In this document: positions 62,358 to 64,000 of the stretch, one piece after another
Position numbering within the stretch: position 1 is the stretch's first letter
How the letters are laid out: the number at the start of each line of letters is the position of its first letter
Assembly (NCBI RefSeq): GCF_019285775.1
Contig: NZ_CP079105.1
Location: 3,356,603-3,420,602 of the forward strand
Reading direction: 5' to 3'
Source of the DNA: Skermania piniformis
Lineage (GTDB): Bacteria > Actinomycetota > Actinomycetes > Mycobacteriales > Mycobacteriaceae
Length of the DNA: 64,000 nt
Program-made: the position numbers and the translations under genes
The notes under the pieces: model-generated
Seen by the model: the letters and a program-made list of their open reading frames with translations, nothing else
Database searches by the model: none
Told to the model about the DNA's origin: nothing

Positions 62358-63946
62358 ACGAGTCCGTGCTGACCACCGGAACCATGACGACCGGACCGAC
62401 ACCTACCGCAGCGACCACTAGCGGAACGACGAATCTCGGCGACGTGCGAATGCAGCTGCTCCGCCGCCGACTGGTCGCTGCCGGCCTCGCCGCGGACCGC
62501 CCAGCAGCACCGCCCGCCGCCACCGCTGCGGGCCTCGGCGCCGCCGAACGCCGGATGTGGAAGATCTACGAACTGGACCCGGCGTCGATCTCGCACAACA
62601 TCGGCCTGGTCCTCACCTTCACCGGCGGGTACACCGCCGCCGCGGTGGCCGCGGCATTCGAGCTCATGGTGCGCCGCGCCGAGGTGCTCGGCTCGGTCGT
62701 CGCGGTCGGCGCGGACGGCGCACCGCATCGGGTTCGGCCGGCTCCCCGCTCGCCCCACCCGGAGCCGGCCGGCCGCTGGCTCGTGCCGAACGAGGTCTGG
62801 GCCTGGGGGAATGGTCCGGTCGGTGCCGACGAAAGCACGGTCGACGATCCGGTCGCACTCGCCCGCGCCGCCTTCGACCTCGGTCGGGAACCACCGATCC
62901 GGGCCCGGATCGGGCCCGGCGCCGACGGCAGCGTTCGGCTGACCATGGTGCTGCACCATCTGGCCGTCGACGACACGTCGTGGCCGCTGCTTCTGGGCAC
63001 CTTGGCATCCGGTGTCTGGCCCGGCCCGTCAGCCCCCGGCGGTGCCGTCGAGCCGGTCCCCGGCGGTGCGGCCGAGCCGGTCCCCGGCGGTGCCGTCGAG
63101 CCGGTCCCCGGCGGTACCGCCGTCGGCCGGGCGTTGCGCCATGCCACCGACACCTGGGCCGCCGCCGACGTCCGATATCCGCTGTCCGGGCAGCTGCCGG
63201 CCGACTCGGCCACCGAGAGCTGGCTCGCGCCGCTGGTCGATCGACCCGGCATCCGGCTGCTGCGCCCGGTTGCCACCGACGACGTCGACGCGCTCGGCCG
63301 GGTCGCCCAGGAGATCGGAGCCACCCGCAACGCGCTGCTGATCGCGGTGTGCGCGGTCGGGGTGCATGCGCTGACCGGCTCGACCGATCCCGTGCTGCTG
63401 GTGCCGGTCGACAATCGACGCCCGGGCGAGACCCCGGATCGGGTCGGCTACTGCGGCAACATCGTGCCGATCCGGTTCGTCGTCGACCCGGCCGCCACGA
63501 TCCGAGACACCCTGCGGGATGCGGTTTCTGCGATCTACCGCGCGATGGAGTTCGCCACGGTGGACTACGGCGCGGTACTCACCGCGCTCCGGCAGGCCGG
63601 CGGGCGCTTCCCGGTCGCCGAGGTCATGGCCTCGGTCCGCAACGCTCCCCTGCGTGGCATCCCGGCGCCGCCGGGCCGCCGGGTGAACTGCGAGACCGTG
63701 TTCAACGGCGTCGGGAACTACCCGCTGACCTTCGCCTTCGAGATCGCGCCGGACGACGGCGTGCACCTGGAGTTCGACTACCAGCCCGAGGTCGTCACCG
63801 AGCTGCTGGCCGAGTCTGCCGTCGAGGTGATATCCGAACTCGTGCAGCGGATTCCGGACTCGTTGGAACTCGTCGTGGCGGAGCTCGCCACCGTCCCGCG
63901 CGGCCGCACGCCGCTGGTCACGACCACCGTCATCGCACCGGAATGA
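62354..63946 (+). CDS. Stand-alone NRPS-type condensation-domain protein
   Basis: 530 aa. The condensation motif is [10 protein letters not shown] at His201-His202 to Asp206 (canonical HHxxxDG has Asp for Gly here), with [18 protein letters not shown] early and [20 protein letters not shown] late. No adenylation or carrier domain is attached. The N-terminal 55 residues are Thr/Ala-rich; about residues 230-253 are three 8-residue repeats. GTG start overlaps the acylase stop (GTGA) with GGGGGAGA upstream. Could form or transfer an amide or ester in siderophore assembly. Confidence 0.88.
   Translation: MNESVLTTGTMTTGPTPTAATTSGTTNLGDVRMQLLRRRLVAAGLAADRPAAPPAATAAGLGAAERRMWKIYELDPASISHNIGLVLTFTGGYTAAAVAAAFELMVRRAEVLGSVVAVGADGAPHRVRPAPRSPHPEPAGRWLVPNEVWAWGNGPVGADESTVDDPVALARAAFDLGREPPIRARIGPGADGSVRLTMVLHHLAVDDTSWPLLLGTLASGVWPGPSAPGGAVEPVPGGAAEPVPGGAVEPVPGGTAVGRALRHATDTWAAADVRYPLSGQLPADSATESWLAPLVDRPGIRLLRPVATDDVDALGRVAQEIGATRNALLIAVCAVGVHALTGSTDPVLLVPVDNRRPGETPDRVGYCGNIVPIRFVVDPAATIRDTLRDAVSAIYRAMEFATVDYGAVLTALRQAGGRFPVAEVMASVRNAPLRGIPAPPGRRVNCETVFNGVGNYPLTFAFEIAPDDGVHLEFDYQPEVVTELLAESAVEVISELVQRIPDSLELVVAELATVPRGRTPLVTTTVIAPE
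63041..63112 (+). repeat. Three 24-bp tandem repeats in the condensation-domain gene
   Basis: Units at 63041-63064, 63065-63088 and 63089-63112, nearly identical, encode GAVEPVPG-type octapeptides in the loop after the HHxxxDD motif. In-frame repeat expansion is the likely origin. Confidence 0.85.
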
Positions 63947-64000
63947 GGCTCGCCGTGTCCGAAGAACACCCGGTTTCCGCCGAATTCGCTTCCCCCTGGA
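63943..64000 (+). CDS. Start of next operon gene (cut by window end)
   Basis: An ATG at 63943 overlaps the preceding stop (ATGA) and reads [19 protein letters not shown] to the window edge; a GTG at 63955 is in the same frame and is an alternative. Too short to assign. Position suggests another member of the siderophore operon. Confidence 0.55.
   Translation, partial: MRLAVSEEHPVSAEFASPW

Overview
The window is high-G+C actinobacterial DNA from a mycolic-acid-containing member of the Mycobacteriales, most likely a Nocardia/Rhodococcus-type organism (inference). The evidence is gene order: from manA to accA3, and again at lrpA, lhr and nei, it follows the order I recall for Mycobacterium tuberculosis Rv3255c to Rv3297. 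Family-specific genes (fbiAB for F420, whiB2, wbbL, accD5/accE5/accA3, fadE25) agree. I see no rRNA, tRNA or CRISPR array.

Layout. 1-1.1 kb: partial amino acid permease. 1.3-5.5 kb: mannose operon (DUF3499, manB, TobH-like, manA). 5.6-6.5 kb: zincin-like gene and whiB2. 6.9-9.8 kb: F420 tailing genes fbiA-fbiB and a NUDIX gene. 9.8-12.7 kb: GDP-mannose and dTDP-rhamnose cell-wall genes (manC, wbbL, rmlD). 12.8-15.4 kb: LCP ligase, TIGR03089 protein, small HExxH protein. 15.5-19.8 kb: fadE25, tetR, purE, purK, GtrA-like gene. 19.9-22.4 kb: two-component system and PH-domain membrane protein. 22.5-30.9 kb: biotin and acyl-CoA carboxylase neighbourhood (birA, accD, accE, maf, SufR-like regulator, sseA, accA3). 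30.9-33.7 kb: small genes, ArsR/SRPBCC pair, lrpA, histidine phosphatase. 33.8-38.2 kb: lhr helicase.

From 38.4 to about 46 kb an accessory block separates lhr from the nei-type glycosylase: a GMC oxidoreductase, a quinone-reductase-like enzyme, a crotonase, two related alpha/beta hydrolases and a TetR regulator. A 1351-bp IS3-family element sits in it and has removed the 3' end of one hydrolase. 46.1-54.3 kb: a winged-helix protein, DUF1801 protein, frameshifted nei, AI-2E-type permease, F420-type reductase, acetoacetate-decarboxylase-like protein, unknown membrane protein, PF10118 diiron-like protein and another TetR.

54.3-64 kb is an iron-acquisition locus and the most interesting part. 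A ferric-siderophore binding lipoprotein and two FecCD permeases diverge from an operon of GNAT acyltransferase, IucA/IucC (NIS) synthetase, penicillin-acylase-family Ntn hydrolase, free-standing NRPS condensation-domain protein and a further gene cut by the window end. Their shared 106-bp promoter region carries three IdeR/DtxR-like boxes, two of which overlap putative leaderless -10 elements. Adjacent genes in the operon overlap by a few bases. This looks like an NIS siderophore pathway with an unusual acylase and condensation step.

Two general habits of this DNA stand out. Many starts have a TANNNT hexamer 5-9 bases upstream, suggesting leaderless transcripts. Short tandem duplications sit at several gene ends.
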